DNA of 64,000 bases, taken from contig NZ_FMCW01000002.1 of NCBI RefSeq assembly GCF_900091595.1, positions 1-64,000 on the forward strand, in the 5' to 3' direction. The notes under the pieces were generated by a model. That model searched no databases. It was not told the origin of the DNA and saw only the letters and a list, made by a program, of their open reading frames with translations. Shown here piece by piece: positions 56,745 through 64,000 of the stretch (position 1 is its first letter; each line of letters begins with the position of its first letter). The stretch comes from Micromonospora haikouensis (lineage in GTDB: Bacteria; Actinomycetota; Actinomycetes; Mycobacteriales; Micromonosporaceae). The translations under genes were made by a program, and so were the position numbers.

Positions 56745-56802
56745 GCGTTAACAAGGGCCCCCTGCTATGCGGAATGCGTTAACAGGGGGCCCTTCCTTAC
56801 AC
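56745..56802 (+). repeat. Dispersed hairpin repeat, copy 5 (forward)
   Basis: The most complete copy: GCGTTAACAAGGGCCCCCTG, a loop CTATGCGGAATGCGTTAA, then CAGGGGGCCCTTCCTTACAC. GCGTTAAC occurs in both the left flank and the loop. It ends 3 nt before the stop codon of the PhyH gene and 73 nt after the stop of the MOSC gene begins the gap, so it is a likely two-way terminator. Confidence 0.88.
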
Positions 56803-56804
56803 CG

Positions 56805-57749
56805 TCAGCGGAGCCAGGGGATGCTGCGGTCGAGCAGGCCGCGCTCCTTGAGCTCCTTGCGCAGCGGGATCTCGTCGTCGATGTACCCGTTCCAGTTGAT
56901 GCCCCAGTAGTTGGCGGTGTGGGTGCCCTCGCCGCAGAGCTGGCGCTGCACCGGCGTGCGGTTGGCCCACCACTCGCCGTCGGTGTCGATGTGCAGCTCG
57001 TCCAGCGGGCGGATCCACCGGTACGTGTAGCCGACGAAGAGCATCTTGCGGGTGATGTTCGACAGGTTCGTCGACCGGGAGTGCCACTGGCGGCGGTCGA
57101 AGATGAACGCGTCGCCCGGGTTCGCGGTGATCTCCACCGTGCCCTCCGGGTCCGGGTTGTGCACCGTGAGGTCCGCCGGGCGGGGCAGCGAGTTCCACAG
57201 GTGGCTGCCCGGGATCACCTTGGTCGCGCCGCGGCCGGTCTCCGACAGGTCGGAGAGCACGTACGCCACCTTGAGCGAGAACATCGGCCGGGGCAGGTTC
57301 GGGTCCATCGTCTCCGGGTCGGAGTTCTGCCGGTACCCGTCCTGGTGCCACCCCCAGTACGGCTTCTCCGGCTCCAGCGCCGGCGGGGTGACGTCGAGGT
57401 GGTTGTGGTGGGTGTAGATGTTCCAGCCGGCCAGCCCCCACATGTACGGGAAGGCGATCGGGTGGGTCAGCAGCTGGCCGAAGAGCTCGTCGCGCTCCAG
57501 GAAGCCCAGCAGGTGCAGGGTGCCGTCCTTGGTGGTGTTGCCCTTGGCCTTCTCCTCCGCGTACACGCGGTCGACGGCCTCCTCCAGGGCGGCCCGGTGG
57601 TCCTCCGTCAGCACGTTCCGCAGCAGGAGGAAGCCCTGCTCGTGGAACTCCTTGCGGTCGGTGTCGCTGATCGGTTCGTAGCCGGTCCGGCCGTCGTAAT
57701 CGAACACCGCGTCGTACCCCTCCCCATGAGGTGAAACCATTTCTGGCAC
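56805..57749 (-). CDS. Phytanoyl-CoA dioxygenase (PhyH) family protein
   Basis: A 314-aa non-heme Fe(II)/2-oxoglutarate dioxygenase. The iron ligands are His and Asp in WGWHQDGYRQ and the distal His in DRRQWHSRSTN; the Arg and Ser two turns later probably bind 2-oxoglutarate. VIPGSHLWNSLPRP is a family motif. It is longer than typical ectoine hydroxylases and the substrate cannot be assigned; no ectoine genes or biosynthetic cluster are nearby. GTG 57749 lies 9 nt after TAGCAT, a possible near-leaderless start; ATG 57740 is the alternative. It stands alone. Confidence 0.9.
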   Translation of the reverse strand: MPEMVSPHGEGYDAVFDYDGRTGYEPISDTDRKEFHEQGFLLLRNVLTEDHRAALEEAVDRVYAEEKAKGNTTKDGTLHLLGFLERDELFGQLLTHPIAFPYMWGLAGWNIYTHHNHLDVTPPALEPEKPYWGWHQDGYRQNSDPETMDPNLPRPMFSLKVAYVLSDLSETGRGATKVIPGSHLWNSLPRPADLTVHNPDPEGTVEITANPGDAFIFDRRQWHSRSTNLSNITRKMLFVGYTYRWIRPLDELHIDTDGEWWANRTPVQRQLCGEGTHTANYWGINWNGYIDDEIPLRKELKERGLLDRSIPWLR

Positions 57750-57928
57750 AGGACGCCGATGCTACTGCGCCCGCGCGGGCGGGTGCGGAGCGCGCCCGAC
57801 GGTGCGGGGGAGCGGCTGGACCGTTGGCACCCGTCTGGGCACGGAGGGTGAGATCAGGTGCTTGTTCGGCGGCTTTCGCCGGATATGGAGGATTGTGCGG
57901 TAACCGTCGGTGTGGAGAATCGAGCCGC

Positions 57929-58792
57929 TCAGGCGTCGGCGAAGACCTCGGCGAGCACCTCGCCGTCGTTCGCCGGGGCGTCGCCCACCCGGCTCCAGGT
58001 GCCGGCCTTCGCGGTCCACTCCAGGCCGGCGAAGCGCACCCGCTTCACGCCGTGGTCGGAGGCGTGCGAGACCAGCCAGTGCGCGTACCGCCAGCCGTCG
58101 CGCCGGTCGTCGGCCGGCACCGCGAGGCCGGTCAGCTCGGCCGGGGACGCCGCCTCCGGCAGCCCCCAGTCCAGGCTCAGGCCCCGGGTCAGCGCGGCGG
58201 CGGCCGCCGCGCCCCGCATCACCGGCGTCGCGCCGACCGTGCAGGCCACCGCGCCGGTCGCCTCGCCGAGCAGCGCCCGGGTCAGCACCTCCGACTCGTC
58301 CGCCCACTTCTGGTACGCCTCGGGGAACGCCGAGCGCTGCACCTTCTGCGCCGCGTCGGTGACCCGCATCTTCTCCCAGCCGCGCACCCGCTTGAGCGCG
58401 GCGTAGAACTTCCGGGTCGCGTACCGGGGGTCGGCGATCTGCGCCTCGGTGCCCCAGCCCTGGCTCGGCCGCTGCTGGAACAGGCCCAGCGAGTCCCGGT
58501 CGCCGTCGGGGAGGTTGCGCAGCCCGGACTCCTGGTAGGCCGTCGCGAGGGCGACCACCACGGCCCGCTCGGGCATCTTCCGCTGGACGCCGATGGCGGC
58601 GATCGTGGCGGCGTTGGCCATCTGGTCGGCGTCCAGGCGCACCTGGCCGTCGGCCTGCACCGTGCAGGTGCGGCTGGTCAGGGACAACGGCAGGCGCAGC
58701 TGCCCGCCGGCCTGCCGGACGACGAGCCAGATCCCCACCACGGCGATCACGGCGACGACGACACCGGTCGCGACGACTGCCCGACTTCGCAC
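57929..58792 (-). CDS. Membrane-anchored extracytoplasmic protein with lysozyme-like fold motif
   Basis: A protein of about 287 aa found widely in actinobacteria, sometimes mislabelled as a metal transporter. A single N-terminal helix (AVVATGVVVAVIAVVGIWLVV) exports it. The region VALATAYQESGLRNLPDGDRDSLGLFQQRPSQGWGTEAQIADP resembles the catalytic Glu region of transglycosylases (ExSG then GLFQ), and YATRKFYAAL follows. A peptidoglycan role is an inference. The start is uncertain: GTG 58792 has AGGGGG at the right distance. GTG 58798 and TTG 58822 are alternatives, but TACTCT at 58827-58822 looks like a -10 box and would exclude the TTG. Confidence 0.78.
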   Translation of the reverse strand: MRSRAVVATGVVVAVIAVVGIWLVVRQAGGQLRLPLSLTSRTCTVQADGQVRLDADQMANAATIAAIGVQRKMPERAVVVALATAYQESGLRNLPDGDRDSLGLFQQRPSQGWGTEAQIADPRYATRKFYAALKRVRGWEKMRVTDAAQKVQRSAFPEAYQKWADESEVLTRALLGEATGAVACTVGATPVMRGAAAAAALTRGLSLDWGLPEAASPAELTGLAVPADDRRDGWRYAHWLVSHASDHGVKRVRFAGLEWTAKAGTWSRVGDAPANDGEVLAEVFADA

Positions 58793-58991
58793 CCGCACCC
58801 CCTGTTCGACGGCGTCCGCCAAGAGTACGTCCCCGCCGCCGCCGTCCGGCCCGTCCGACCGATTCGCTCCGTTCCGTGGCGGGTCGGCCGCGATGCGTGT
58901 CCGCCTTCCCCGCGCCCCGGCCCGGAAACCGGAGGCCGACCCGGGAACCGCTCGGTGCCCCGGGAGTCGACCGGCCGGCCCGGGAAACCGG

Positions 58992-59774
58992 TCAGTCCGT
59001 CGGCACCCAGCGCGCGTCGCGCTTCTCCCGGAACGCCAGCACGCCCTCGCGCCCCTCGTCGGACAGGAAGAACCCGGTCGACAGGGCGGCCAGCTCGGCG
59101 ACCCCGGCCCGCAGGTCGGCCGCCGGCGGGCGGCGCAGCAGCGCCTTCGCCCCGGCCAGCGCGTTCGGCGCCCCCCGCACCAGCGAGGCGCAGGCCCGCG
59201 CCACCGCCGCGTCCAGCGCGTCCGCCGGCACCGCCGAGGTGACCAGCCCGATCTCGGCGGCCCGCCGCCCGTCGAAGGTGTCGCCGGTGAGGTACAGCTC
59301 GGCGGCGGCCCGGGGCGCCAGCCGGGGCAGCACGGTCGCCGAGATCACCGCCGGGATCACCCCGATCCGCACCTCGGTGAACGCGAACGTCGCCTCCTGC
59401 GCGCAGATCGCCAGGTCGGCCGCCGCGATCAGGCCCAGCCCGCCGGCCCGCGCCGGCCCGGCCACCCGGGCCACCACCGGCTTCGGGCACTCCCAGACCG
59501 CCGCGAGCACGTCGCCGAGCATCCCGGCCGGGACCGTGCCGCTGGCGTACGCGGAGGCGGTCTCCTTCAGGTCGGCGCCGGAGCAGAAGACCGGGCCGGT
59601 GTGGTCGAGCACCACCACCCGGACCGCGTCGTCGGCCACGGCGGCGGCCAGCCCGGCCAGCAGCTCGGTCATCAGCGGCGTGGAGAGCGCGTTGCGGTTG
59701 TGCGGGCTGTCCAGGGTGAGGGTGGTCACCCCACGGGCCGTGGCGACCCGCACGAGCGCGGCGGTGGAGGTCAT
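58992..59774 (-). CDS. Enoyl-CoA hydratase/isomerase family protein
   Basis: A 260-aa crotonase-fold enzyme. TLTLDSPHNRNALSTPLMTELLAGL, the first oxyanion-hole segment FCSGADLKETASAY and the second AGGLGLIAAADLAICAQEATFAFTEVRIGVIPA are present. The Glu in FTEVRIG matches one of the hydratase acid residues; the other is less clear, so isomerase or lyase activity is possible. ATG 59774 is 7 nt after TAGTGT, part of a -10 region shared with hemW on the other strand. Two upstream in-frame ATGs lie inside hemW and are not likely. Confidence 0.9.
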   Translation of the reverse strand: MTSTAALVRVATARGVTTLTLDSPHNRNALSTPLMTELLAGLAAAVADDAVRVVVLDHTGPVFCSGADLKETASAYASGTVPAGMLGDVLAAVWECPKPVVARVAGPARAGGLGLIAAADLAICAQEATFAFTEVRIGVIPAVISATVLPRLAPRAAAELYLTGDTFDGRRAAEIGLVTSAVPADALDAAVARACASLVRGAPNALAGAKALLRRPPAADLRAGVAELAALSTGFFLSDEGREGVLAFREKRDARWVPTD

Positions 59775-59780
59775 GCCGGG

Positions 59781-59787
59781 CACACTA
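59781..59787. promoter_or_regulatory. Shared divergent -10 region (enoyl-CoA hydratase / hemW)
   Basis: Minus strand TAGTGT (59787-59782) is 7 nt before ATG 59774, and plus strand CACACT (59781-59786) is 7 nt before ATG 59794. The overlapping boxes make CACACTAGTG, which is nearly palindromic. The whole gap between the two genes is 19 bp. Confidence 0.55.
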
Positions 59788-59793
59788 GTGGCC

Positions 59794-61017
59794 ATGCCCG
59801 GCGTCCTTCCAGAAGGCGAGCCCGTCCCGGCCGACGGCTCGCTGCCCGCCACCGCGACCCGCGCCGTCGGCGCGCGCGGCTTCGGCGTGTACGTGCACGT
59901 GCCGTTCTGCGCCAGTCGCTGCGGCTACTGCGACTTCAACACCTACACCGCCGACGAGCTGGGCGGCGGCGCGAGCCGCGAGGCGTACGCCGACACGGTG
60001 CTCGCCGAGTTGGCGCTGGCCGCCCGGGTGCTCGGCGACGCCCCGCCGCGCCGGGTCGACACCGTGTTCGTCGGCGGCGGCACGCCCACCCTGCTGCCCG
60101 CCGACGACCTGGCCCGCATCCTCGACGGCATCGACCGCACCTGGGGGCTGGCCGCCGACGCGGAGGTGACCACCGAGGCCAACCCCGAGTCGGTGACCCT
60201 GGAGTCGCTGAAGACCCTGCGGGCCGCCGGGTACACCCGGATCTCGCTGGGCATGCAGTCGGCCGCGCCGGGGGTGCTGGCGATCCTCGACCGCCGGCAC
60301 CGCGCCGGCCGGGCCACCGAGGCCGCCCGGGAGGCCCGCGACGCCGGGTTCGACCACGTCAACCTCGACCTGATCTACGGTACGCCGGGGGAGAGCGCCG
60401 ACGACTTCGCCGCGTCCCTGGCGCAGGTGGTGGCCGCCGGGGTGGACCACGTCAGCGCGTACGCCCTGATCGTGGAGGACGGCACCCGGCTGGCCGCGCG
60501 GATGCGGCGCGGCGAGCTGCCGTACCCCTCCGACGACGTGGCGGCGGACCGTTACCTGGCCGCGGAGGCCGCCCTCGACGCGGCCGGTTTCTCCTGGTAC
60601 GAGGTGTCCAACTGGGCCCGCACGCCGGCCGGCCGGTGCCGGCACAACCTGCTCTACTGGAACGGCGGCGACTGGTGGGGTCTCGGGCCCGGGGCGCACA
60701 GCCACGTCGGCGGGGTGCGCTGGTGGAACGTCAAGCACCCGGCCGCGTACGCGAAGCGCCTGGCGGCGGGGGAGTCGCCCGGCCTGGCCCGGGAGGTGCT
60801 GACGCCCGACGAGGCCCACACGGAGGACGTCATGCTGCGGCTGCGGCTCGCCTCGGGGCTGCCGCTGGCGGTGCTGGACGACGCGGGCCGCGCCGGGGCC
60901 CGGCGGGCCCTCGCCGACGGCCTGCTCGACCCGGCCGGCTACGCGGCCGGCCGGGCGGTGCTCACGCTGCGCGGCCGGCTGCTGGCCGACGCGGTCGTGC
61001 GCGACCTGCTGCCCTGA
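59794..61017 (+). CDS. hemW: Heme chaperone HemW (coproporphyrinogen III oxidase-like radical SAM)
   Basis: A 407-aa radical SAM protein that inserts heme into target proteins. The motif is VPFCASRCGYCDFNTY (CxxxCxxC plus the HemW-type Phe-Asn after the fourth position); the extra Cys that marks HemN oxidases (CxxxCxxCxC) is replaced by Phe, so this is HemW. VFVGGGTPTLLP, EANPESVT and ISLGMQSAAPGVL follow, with the HemW C-terminal domain from HNLLYWNGGDWWGLGPGAHS. Position before hrcA-dnaJ is conserved. The start is near-leaderless. Confidence 0.95.
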   Translation: MPGVLPEGEPVPADGSLPATATRAVGARGFGVYVHVPFCASRCGYCDFNTYTADELGGGASREAYADTVLAELALAARVLGDAPPRRVDTVFVGGGTPTLLPADDLARILDGIDRTWGLAADAEVTTEANPESVTLESLKTLRAAGYTRISLGMQSAAPGVLAILDRRHRAGRATEAAREARDAGFDHVNLDLIYGTPGESADDFAASLAQVVAAGVDHVSAYALIVEDGTRLAARMRRGELPYPSDDVAADRYLAAEAALDAAGFSWYEVSNWARTPAGRCRHNLLYWNGGDWWGLGPGAHSHVGGVRWWNVKHPAAYAKRLAAGESPGLAREVLTPDEAHTEDVMLRLRLASGLPLAVLDDAGRAGARRALADGLLDPAGYAAGRAVLTLRGRLLADAVVRDLLP

Positions 61018-61022
61018 CGGGG

Positions 61023-61063
61023 GTGACCCCGACCGGCCGGGGGAGCGGCCGGTCGGGGGTCAC
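61023..61063. terminator. Bidirectional hairpin between hemW and DUF4870
   Basis: A 16-bp stem with one bulged base (GTGACCCC... with its complement) starts 6 nt after the hemW stop and overlaps the stop codon of the convergent DUF4870 gene. Confidence 0.75.
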
Positions 61064-61683
61064 TTGATCAGGTTGACGGTCATCGGGTAGCGGTAGGGGC
61101 TGCCCTCGTTCGCCTTGATGCCGGCGACGATGCCGAAGATGATGCCGACGATCATGGCGCCGAAGCCGATCAGGAGCCCCACCAGGATGCAGGTGAGGAT
61201 CCAGCCGATCAGGGCGATGACCGACCAGAGGAGCTGGAAGTTCAGCGCCGCCACCGCGTGGGCGCGGACCGTCGGCGACTGGTTGCCCCGGGCGAGCAGG
61301 GCGATCAGCGGCGCGAGCCAGCCGAGCACGCCACCGCCGAGGAACATCCCCGCCGCGCCGCCGAAGTGGGCGACCAGGACCCAGGTCTTGTCCTCGTTGT
61401 TGGCGTAGCCGCCGGAGGGCGCGCCGTACGCGCCGCCGGTCGGATATCCGCCACCGGGCGGGGGGAAGCCGCCACCGGGTGGCGGGTAGCCGGCCGACGG
61501 CGGCTGGTCACCGGTGGGCGGCGGATAGCCACCGGGCGGGGGATAGCCGCCCGCCCCGGGGGCCCCGGACAGTGGTGCGGTGGGGGGCTCGTGCCCCGGC
61601 GAGCCGTACGGTGCCGACGGGTTCGGCTCCGGCGGGTAGCCGCCGGGGTCGCCCGATCCGGGAGGGCGAGGTGGTTCAGTCAT
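61060..61683 (-). CDS. DUF4870 domain membrane protein with Pro/Gly-rich N-terminus
   Basis: A 207-aa protein. Residues 1 to ~98 are Pro/Gly/Tyr-rich with PPPGGGYP-type repeats. The DUF4870 domain follows (about 100-200) with DKTWVLVAHFGGAAGMFLGGGVLGWLAPLIALLARG, VRAHAVAALNFQLLWSVIALIGWILTCILVG and IGFGAMIVGIIFGIVAGIKANEG, giving three to four helices. The function is unknown. ATG 61683 is 7 nt after TACCGT, so it is probably leaderless. Confidence 0.9.
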   Translation of the reverse strand: MTEPPRPPGSGDPGGYPPEPNPSAPYGSPGHEPPTAPLSGAPGAGGYPPPGGYPPPTGDQPPSAGYPPPGGGFPPPGGGYPTGGAYGAPSGGYANNEDKTWVLVAHFGGAAGMFLGGGVLGWLAPLIALLARGNQSPTVRAHAVAALNFQLLWSVIALIGWILTCILVGLLIGFGAMIVGIIFGIVAGIKANEGSPYRYPMTVNLIK

Positions 61684-61690
61684 GCACGTC

Positions 61691-61696
61691 ACGGTA
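61691..61696 (-). promoter_or_regulatory. -10 box of leaderless DUF4870 gene
   Basis: TACCGT on the minus strand, 7 nt before ATG 61683. Confidence 0.6.
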
Positions 61697-61884
61697 GGGG
61701 TTGCGGGCAAGCGGGCACCAGAGCGACACCGCCGCGGAGCGGCGGATGTTCGGCCCGCCCACGCAGGTGGCGGCCCGCACCGGGCGGCCGTCGACCGGTC
61801 GGCGCGCGCCCGGCCGGCCTCCCGCGCGGCGGTCGCCGCACCCGCGGTCCGTCGTTGATCTTACCCAGCACGGGGCAGCCGACG

Positions 61885-61890
61885 TAGACT
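61885..61890 (+). promoter_or_regulatory. -10 box of hrcA
   Basis: TAGACT overlaps the first two bases of the CIRCE element, so bound HrcA would cover the transcription start near 61897. Confidence 0.6.
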
Positions 61891-61915
61891 GGCACTCGTT
61901 ACAGTCGAGTGCCAG
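61889..61915 (+). promoter_or_regulatory. CIRCE operator
   Basis: CTGGCACTC, a 9-nt spacer, then GAGTGCCAG: a perfect inverted repeat that matches the CIRCE consensus (TTAGCACTC-N9-GAGTGCTAA) at 14 of 18 arm positions. It is the binding site of HrcA and lies 77 nt before the hrcA start. Confidence 0.93.
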
Positions 61916-61992
61916 GCGTCGACGCACCGGCGGAGCGCCGACCTGCGGTGCCGCCGCGCCGCCGGGCCCGACATGCGACAGGAGGTGGCAGG

Positions 61993-63015
61993 GTGGGTCT
62001 GGACGACCGCAAGCTCGCCGTGCTCCGCGCGATCGTCGAGGACTACGTCGCCACCCAGGAGCCGGTCGGCAGCAAGGCGCTGGTCGAGCGGCACCAGCTC
62101 GGCGTCTCCCCCGCGACGGTGCGCAACGACATGGCGGTGCTGGAGGAGGAGGGCTACATCCGGCAGCCGCACACCAGCGCCGGCCGGGTCCCCACCGACC
62201 GGGGCTACCGCCTCTTCGTCGACCGGCTGTCCCGCGTCAAGCCGCTCAGCCCGGCCGAGCGCCGGGCGATCGAGCGCTTCCTGGTCGGCGCGGTCGACCT
62301 CGACGACGTGGTGCACCGCACGGTGCGGCTGCTGGCGCAGCTCACCCGGCAGGTCGCCGTGGTGCAATATCCCTCGCTGGCCCGCTCCTCGGTGCGGCAC
62401 CTGGAGCTGGTGCCGATCTCCACCACCCGGCTGATGCTGGTGATGATCGCCGACACCGGCCGGGTCGAGCAGCGGCTGGTCGAGCTGCCCGCGCCGGTGA
62501 GCGCCGACGACGTCACCGACCTGCGCCGGCTGGTCAACGAGAAGCTCGTCGGCAGCCGGCTGTCGGAGACCCCGCCGCTGGTGCAGGCGCTGGTCGAGGA
62601 GTCGAGCCCGCACCTGCGCGGCACCATGACCACGCTCTCCACCGTGCTGCTGGAGACGCTGGTCGAGCGGCACGAGGAGCGCATCGCGCTGGCCGGCACC
62701 GCCAACCTGACCCGGGGCGGCCTGCTCGACTTCCAGGGGTCCCTGCGGCCCATCCTGGAGGCGCTGGAGGAGGAGGTGGTGATGCTCAAGCTCATCGGCG
62801 AGGCCGAGTCGACCACCACCCGCGTGCTGATCGGCGACGAGAACGAGATCGACAACCTGCGGGCCGCCTCGGTGGTGAGCACCGGCTACGGCCCGGGGGC
62901 GACCGCGCTCGGCGGACTGGGCGTGGTCGGCCCCACCCGGATGGACTACCCCGGCACCATCGCCACGGTGCGGGCCGTGGCACGCTACGTGGGCGAGCTG
63001 CTGGCCCAGAACTGA
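61993..63015 (+). CDS. hrcA: Heat-inducible transcription repressor HrcA
   Basis: A 340-aa repressor of groE- and dnaJ-type genes that binds CIRCE and depends on GroEL for activity. The winged-helix domain has [63 protein letters not shown]. The GAF-like domain has [20 protein letters not shown], and the C-terminus [24 protein letters not shown] is typical. GTG 61993 follows GGAGGTGG. With the CIRCE site upstream it controls itself and the following dnaJ. Confidence 0.97.
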   Translation: MGLDDRKLAVLRAIVEDYVATQEPVGSKALVERHQLGVSPATVRNDMAVLEEEGYIRQPHTSAGRVPTDRGYRLFVDRLSRVKPLSPAERRAIERFLVGAVDLDDVVHRTVRLLAQLTRQVAVVQYPSLARSSVRHLELVPISTTRLMLVMIADTGRVEQRLVELPAPVSADDVTDLRRLVNEKLVGSRLSETPPLVQALVEESSPHLRGTMTTLSTVLLETLVERHEERIALAGTANLTRGGLLDFQGSLRPILEALEEEVVMLKLIGEAESTTTRVLIGDENEIDNLRAASVVSTGYGPGATALGGLGVVGPTRMDYPGTIATVRAVARYVGELLAQN

Positions 63016-63088
63016 CCAGTCAGGGCCGACGGCCGGCTCCGGCCGACGACCGGCGCAACGCGACAAGAACATGAGGACACGGGACGCA

Positions 63089-64000
63089 GTGGCCAGGGAC
63101 TACTACGGCATCCTCGGCGTGAGCCGGGAGGCCTCCGACGACGAGATCAAGCGCGCCTACCGCAAGCTGGCGCGGCAGTTCCACCCGGACGTCAATCCGG
63201 ACCCGGAGGCACAGGAGAAGTTCAAGGACATCAACGCCGCGTACGAGGTCCTCTCGGACGACCGGAAACGGCAGATCGTCGACCTCGGCGGCGACCCCCT
63301 CGCCCCCGGCGGCGGGGGCATGGGCGGCCCGGGCGGACCCGGCGGGGCCGGCCCGTTCGTCGGCTTCCAGGACATCATGGACGCCTTCTTCGGCGGCGCG
63401 GCCGGCGGCTCCCGGGGCCCGCGCCCGCGCACCCGGCCCGGCGCGGACGCGATCCTGCGCCTGGAGCTGGACCTGCACGAGACGGCGTTCGGCGTCGAGG
63501 CCCCCATCACCGTCGACACGGCGGTGCTCTGCACCACCTGCTCCGGGGCGGGCACGGCGGCCGGCACCCACCTGGCCACCTGCGAGGCGTGCGGCGGCCG
63601 GGGCGAGGTCCAGTCGGTGCAGCGCACCTTCCTCGGCCAGGTGGTCTCCGCCCGGCCGTGCACGGTCTGCCAGGGCTACGGCACCACCATCCCGCACCCC
63701 TGCCCGACCTGCACCGGCGACGGGCGGGTGCGCACCCGCCGCTCGCTCACCGTCAAGATCCCCGCCGGGGTCGAGGACGGCATGCGCATCCGGCTCGCCC
63801 AGCAGGGCGAGGTCGGCCCGGGAGGCGGCACCGCCGGCGACCTCTACGTCGAGATCCACGAGCGCCCGCACGACGTCTACTCCCGCAAGGGCGACGACCT
63901 GCACTGCCGGGTCACCGTCCCGATGACGGCCGCCGCGCTCGGCACCCGGCTGACCATCAAGACCCTCGACAGCGAGGAGACGGTCGACGTCAAGGCCGGC
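63089..64000 (+). CDS. dnaJ: Chaperone protein DnaJ (3' end outside the window)
   Basis: The first 304 residues are present and the frame is still open at the end. The J domain starts [33 protein letters not shown] (HPD near 32-34). A Gly-rich segment (about 70-100) follows. Four zinc motifs CxxCxGxG are [24 protein letters not shown] and CPTCTGDG. The substrate-binding domain begins at [16 protein letters not shown]. It is the hrcA-linked dnaJ of actinobacteria, which usually have a second dnaJ with dnaK-grpE. GTG 63089 lacks a strong ribosome site; it lies 73 nt after hrcA. Confidence 0.95.
   Translation, partial: MARDYYGILGVSREASDDEIKRAYRKLARQFHPDVNPDPEAQEKFKDINAAYEVLSDDRKRQIVDLGGDPLAPGGGGMGGPGGPGGAGPFVGFQDIMDAFFGGAAGGSRGPRPRTRPGADAILRLELDLHETAFGVEAPITVDTAVLCTTCSGAGTAAGTHLATCEACGGRGEVQSVQRTFLGQVVSARPCTVCQGYGTTIPHPCPTCTGDGRVRTRRSLTVKIPAGVEDGMRIRLAQQGEVGPGGGTAGDLYVEIHERPHDVYSRKGDDLHCRVTVPMTAAALGTRLTIKTLDSEETVDVKAG

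Noticed and set aside
56805..57749. Ectoine hydroxylase (EctD)
   Set aside because: The iron ligands fit PhyH in general, but no ectABC genes are near and the family-specific EctD signature was not recognised.

Overview
This 64-kb window looks like chromosome from a high-GC actinomycete of the Micromonosporaceae, most likely Micromonospora or a close relative. That placement is an inference. It rests on the very high GC content, the frequent GTG starts, the many start codons placed 6-8 nt after a TANNNT-type -10 box (leaderless mRNAs), an actinobacterial translational ileS T-box, and the conserved order rplU-rpmA-obgE ... nadD-rsfS ... comEA-comEC-holA-rpsT-lepA ... hemW-hrcA-dnaJ. I see no phage, IS element, CRISPR array or tRNA gene.

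Layout. 1-530: 3' end of a 23S rRNA gene, a 5S rRNA gene and a strong terminator. 0.6-6 kb: a membrane-anchored protein diverging from valS-folC-DUF4233. 5.9-9.4 kb: an unusual membrane/VOC-domain fusion, ndk, and an ECF41-type sigma factor (broken by one frameshift) with its carboxymuconolactone-decarboxylase partner. 9.5-15.8 kb: Tat-exported PhoD, T-box-controlled ileS, plsC. 15.8-22.8 kb: an Fe-S photolyase, a large proline-rich membrane protein, and a B12/radical-SAM protein with its DUF2344 partner, which seems to start at ATC. 22.8-29.8 kb: RNase E/G, a lipoprotein, rplU-rpmA-obgE and a GNAT gene. 29.8-32.4 kb: small envelope/stress proteins (DUF4383, a frameshifted membrane protein, a holin-like protein, DUF3618). 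32.5-34.8 kb: a CYP152 peroxygenase, a small unknown protein and DUF397. 34.8-41 kb: pepN, nadD-rsfS-phosphatase, degV and a frameshifted SDR gene. 41.4-47.8 kb: comEA-comEC, holA, a membrane protein, a dense repeat region and rpsT. 48-52.6 kb: an APH-like kinase, DUF4240, lepA and two tandem GlsB/YeaQ-type genes. 52.7-56 kb: a sugar ABC importer with no ATPase gene. 56-61.7 kb: MOSC, a PhyH dioxygenase, a membrane-anchored protein, enoyl-CoA hydratase/isomerase, hemW and DUF4870. 61.9-64 kb: CIRCE-hrcA-dnaJ, with dnaJ running off the end.

Most genes serve translation and ribosome assembly (valS, ileS with its T-box, rplU, rpmA, obgE, rsfS, rpsT, lepA), RNA processing (rne), DNA replication and uptake (holA, comEA, comEC), NAD synthesis (nadD) and heat-shock control (hrcA, dnaJ). 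Accessory genes lie between these blocks.

The least ordinary material is: (i) a ~55-bp hairpin repeat with a conserved loop, present five times and always just after a stop codon; (ii) a composite 94-bp tandem repeat built on palindromes, beside a 16-18-bp repeat array, between a holA-linked gene and rpsT; (iii) four single-base losses in G/C runs that break three accessory genes while the surrounding housekeeping genes stay open; (iv) an apparent ATC start codon; and (v) systematic leaderless promoters, including a shared divergent one 19 bp long.
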